Source: Neobacillus piezotolerans
GTDB taxonomy: Bacteria; Bacillota; Bacilli; Bacillales; Cytobacillaceae
Assembly: GCF_003362805.1 (NCBI RefSeq)
Contig: NZ_QNQT01000001.1
Coordinates: forward strand, 248,001 to 312,000
Direction: 5' to 3'
DNA: 64,000 nt
The notes beneath the pieces were generated by a model. The model saw only the letters and a list, made by a program, of their open reading frames with translations. It was not told where the DNA came from and made no database searches. The position numbers and the translations under genes were made by a program. Shown in pieces: positions 61,391-64,000 of the stretch; within the stretch, counting starts at the first letter, position 1; every line of letters begins with the position of its first letter.

Positions 61391-63652
61391 ATGACCCAGG
61401 AATATATAGTAATCCGTGGTGCCCGGGAGAATAATCTTAAAGATGTTTCCTTGCGAATTCCCAAGCGTAAAATCACTATTTTTACCGGAGTATCGGGTTC
61501 CGGAAAATCGTCAATCGTTTTTGATACCGTTGCCGCTGAATCCCAGCGTCTGCTGAACGAAAATTTCAGTACGTTCGTCAGAACCTTCCTGCCGAGAGTT
61601 CCGCAACCGGATGCAGATGCGATTGAAAACCTAAGTATGGCTGTAATCGTCGACCAGAAACGCTTGGGCGGCGGTTCCCATTCCACGATGGGGACGATTA
61701 CAGATATCTCGCCACTTCTTCGCCTTCTTTACACAAGGCTGGGTCAGCCATATGTCGGCCCAGCGTCAAGTTTCTCGTTTAACGATCCCCAAGGCATGTG
61801 TCCGGAGTGCCATGGCACTGGCCGGAGGATGACCGTTGATATGAGCAAGGCACTGGACAAGTCAAAGTCTTTAAATGAAGGAGCGATTTTGCTGCCGGGC
61901 TATTCGGTGAACAGCATGGATTGGAATGTGATCGTGGAGTCGGGTTCATTCGATCCTAGCAAGAAGCTAAGTGACTATTCGGAGGAGGAACTGGAACTAC
62001 TACTGTATGGCAAAGCTAGGAAAGTGGCGATGCAGTTTGGCGGTAAGACAGTGAATATTACAGTGGAAGGCGCCATCGAGAAGTTCACGAACAAGTATAT
62101 TAAAAAGGACTTGAAGACGTATTCTGATCGCACGCAACAAACTGTAGGGCCGTTTATCTCCGAAGGTCCCTGCACAAGCTGCCGTGGTGCAAGACTTAGT
62201 CAGGCTGTGCTTAACTGCAGGATCAATGGGCTCAATATTGCCGAGTTGTCTTCCATGGAAGTCGGCAGCCTTATCCAGGTTATTCGAAAGATTGAGGACG
62301 TTGGTGCCGAACCAATCGTCAAGTCGCTCACGGAAAGGCTGCAGCATTTGGTGGAAATCGGACTCGACTATTTAACACTGGACCGCGAGACGGATACATT
62401 GTCTGGCGGAGAGTCCCAGCGCGTCAAGATGGTAAAGCACCTCAGCGGCAGCCTGGTTGATGCCACATACATCTTTGATGAGCCAAGTATTGGCTTGCAC
62501 CCACGGGATGTGCACCGGTTAAATGGATTGCTGCAGAAGTTGCGTGACAAGGGGAATACCGTGATTGTCGTCGAGCATGATCCTGATGTTATCAAGGTGG
62601 CCGATCATATCGTTGACGTCGGGCCACACGCTGGCAGCCACGGCGGTACTATCGTGTATGAAGGCACCTACCATGGCCTGCTGGAGGCAGCTACTCTGAC
62701 AGGCACTTATTTGAACCGGCCGATCCAGCTGAAGCGGGCAGCCCGGAAGCCATCCGGCAAGCTGTCCATAAAGGATGCCACATTGCACAACCTTCGGAAC
62801 ATAAGTGTGGATATTCCTACCGGGGTGCTTACTGTTGTTACGGGTGTCGCTGGCTCTGGCAAGAGTACGCTAATTAACGAAGTGTTCCTAAGCCAGCATC
62901 CAGATGCGATTGTCATCGACCAATCGGCGGTAGGAGTGTCAACACGCTCCAATCCCGCGACCTACACAGGCATTATGGATGATGTGCGTAAGGCGTTTGC
63001 TTCCGCAAACAAGGTCAACCAAGGTTTGTTCAGTTTCAACTCCAAGGGTGCTTGCGAGAACTGCCAAGGGCTGGGAGTTGTGTACATTGACCTTGCCTAC
63101 CTTGACAGGGTAGAGGTGCCATGTGAAGTATGCGGGGGCAGGCGGTTCAAGGAGGAAGTACTCGCATATAAGCTGAACGGCAAGTCGATCGCGGATGTAT
63201 TGGAGATGACTGTGGAGCAAGCATTGGATTTCTTTCAGATAAAAGAGGTTATGAGGAAACTTCAGGCGATGAGTGATGTTGGGCTGAATTATCTCACACT
63301 CGGCCAGCCGCTCAGCACGCTCTCGGGCGGGGAATGCCAGCGTATCAAGCTGGCAAGCGAGCTTCATAAGAAGGGCATCATCTATGTGATGGACGAGCCT
63401 ACGACCGGCCTGCATATGTCGGATATCGGTCATCTACTCGAAATCATGAACCGCCTTGTTGAAGCCGGAAATACAGTAGTTGTCATTGAACATAACCTGG
63501 ATGTGATCAGCCAAGCGGATTGGATCATTGATATGGGACCGGATGGAGGCAGCAAGGGCGGCCAGGTAGTTTTTGAGGGCATACCTGCGCAAATCATTCA
63601 TTCGGAACAGTCGATTACTGGAACATATTTAATGAAGCATATTAAAGGCTAA
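61391..63652 (+). CDS. UvrA-like ABC ATPase (class II, DrrC-type)
   Basis: 753 residues, about 200 shorter than UvrA because the UvrB-binding part is missing. Two ABC ATPase halves: Walker A TGVSGSGKSS and TGVAGSGKST; signatures LSGGESQRV and LSGGECQRI; Walker B YIFDEPSIGL and YVMDEPTTGL. Zinc-type Cys pairs CPECHGTG, CTSCRG, CENCQG and CEVCGG are present. Relatives such as DrrC and UvrA2 give resistance to DNA-intercalating drugs. Cytoplasmic, DNA-binding. ATG at 61391 follows AAGGAAG. Monocistronic. Confidence 0.88.
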   Translation: MTQEYIVIRGARENNLKDVSLRIPKRKITIFTGVSGSGKSSIVFDTVAAESQRLLNENFSTFVRTFLPRVPQPDADAIENLSMAVIVDQKRLGGGSHSTMGTITDISPLLRLLYTRLGQPYVGPASSFSFNDPQGMCPECHGTGRRMTVDMSKALDKSKSLNEGAILLPGYSVNSMDWNVIVESGSFDPSKKLSDYSEEELELLLYGKARKVAMQFGGKTVNITVEGAIEKFTNKYIKKDLKTYSDRTQQTVGPFISEGPCTSCRGARLSQAVLNCRINGLNIAELSSMEVGSLIQVIRKIEDVGAEPIVKSLTERLQHLVEIGLDYLTLDRETDTLSGGESQRVKMVKHLSGSLVDATYIFDEPSIGLHPRDVHRLNGLLQKLRDKGNTVIVVEHDPDVIKVADHIVDVGPHAGSHGGTIVYEGTYHGLLEAATLTGTYLNRPIQLKRAARKPSGKLSIKDATLHNLRNISVDIPTGVLTVVTGVAGSGKSTLINEVFLSQHPDAIVIDQSAVGVSTRSNPATYTGIMDDVRKAFASANKVNQGLFSFNSKGACENCQGLGVVYIDLAYLDRVEVPCEVCGGRRFKEEVLAYKLNGKSIADVLEMTVEQALDFFQIKEVMRKLQAMSDVGLNYLTLGQPLSTLSGGECQRIKLASELHKKGIIYVMDEPTTGLHMSDIGHLLEIMNRLVEAGNTVVVIEHNLDVISQADWIIDMGPDGGSKGGQVVFEGIPAQIIHSEQSITGTYLMKHIKG

Positions 63653-63748
63653 GATTTAATCTGTGAAATCGGTCATTGAACGCTGCCGATACAGACTTGT
63701 ATGTGAATTTTTAGCAGATACGTATTTTAGTTGGAAGGGGAATCGGTA

Positions 63749-64000
63749 ATGGATTATCTGCCAAACAGTAAACGATATGATGGGATGATTTATAACAGGG
63801 TTGGGAACTCTGGGTTAAAGCTGCCAGCGATTTCACTAGGGTTATGGCATAATTTCGGGGGAAAAGATTCGTATGAAAATGGAAGGGCAATGGTCCGCAG
63901 GGCATTTGATTTAGGGATTACGCATTTTGACCTGGCCAATAATTATGGGCCGCCTCCAGGTTCAGCCGAGGAGACTTTTGGGAAAATCCTTAAACAGGAC
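63749..64000 (+). CDS. Aldo/keto reductase (YghZ/GpR-type), N-terminal part
   Basis: 84 residues before the window ends. YNRVGNSGLKLPAISLGLWH, then FDLGITHFDLANNYGPPPGS with the catalytic Asp/Tyr region of AKR14-type enzymes, which reduce L-glyceraldehyde 3-phosphate or methylglyoxal. ATG at 63749 is 8 nt after GGAAGGGG. The remainder lies beyond the right edge. Confidence 0.88.
   Translation, partial: MDYLPNSKRYDGMIYNRVGNSGLKLPAISLGLWHNFGGKDSYENGRAMVRRAFDLGITHFDLANNYGPPPGSAEETFGKILKQD

Overview
The window reads as chromosome of a low-GC Gram-positive, endospore-former-like Bacillaceae. The signs are strong AGGAGG-type ribosome binding sites, frequent TTG/GTG starts, rho-independent terminators after most transcription units, PucR-type purine regulators, a YhcN/YlaJ-type lipoprotein and Lpl-type sugar ABC transporters. 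I see no phage, IS element, CRISPR array, rRNA or tRNA. The genus cannot be fixed from the sequence alone.

Left edge (1-2.6 kb): the end of a DinB-family gene, a LysR regulator divergent from a YczE-type membrane protein, and a RidA-family protein.

Allantoin region (about 3-26.5 kb): two NCS1 permeases (one close to PucI), two allantoinases, two PucR-family regulators, a DUF2877 protein (AllH-like), an alpha/beta hydrolase, an LctP-type permease with a small membrane partner, allantoate amidohydrolase (AllC), ureidoglycine aminohydrolase (AllE), two tandem ureidoglycolate dehydrogenases (AllD), FdrA (AllF), a DUF1116 protein (AllG) and carbamate kinase. Together they encode uptake of allantoin, its breakdown to ureidoglycolate, oxidation to oxalurate, transcarbamoylation to oxamate plus carbamoyl phosphate, and ATP formation by carbamate kinase. 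No glyoxylate-assimilation genes are present, so oxamate is the expected end product and the LctP-type permease is a candidate exporter. A third NCS1 permease follows, after a decayed short-chain dehydrogenase remnant.

Mixed region (28.7-47.6 kb): Dph6-like ATPase, small membrane protein, DegV, a very large GNAT fusion translationally coupled to an amidohydrolase, a YhcN-like lipoprotein, small uncharacterised ORFs, a secreted subtilase, a 52-bp tandem repeat array, an unusual XRE-type HTH protein fused to a degenerate F1-ATPase beta-subunit-like domain, thiamine-binding-like protein, GNAT, VWA lipoprotein, SDR, polysaccharide deacetylase and a PuuD-type glutamine amidotransferase.

Catabolic operon (47.7-60.3 kb): an array of LacI-type operator palindromes, then nine tightly packed genes (AtuA/DUF1446, DUF4387, PfkB sugar kinase, two ABC permeases and a binding lipoprotein, two ADP-ribosylglycohydrolase-family proteins, one with an added beta-sandwich domain), ending in a terminator. 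A LacI regulator and a secreted esterase with two full catalytic domains follow. This looks like an undescribed uptake and degradation system for a ribosylated or otherwise glycosylated and probably esterified compound.

Right edge (60.7-64 kb): a zinc-ribbon mini-protein coupled to a membrane protein, a short UvrA-like ABC ATPase, and the start of an aldo/keto reductase.
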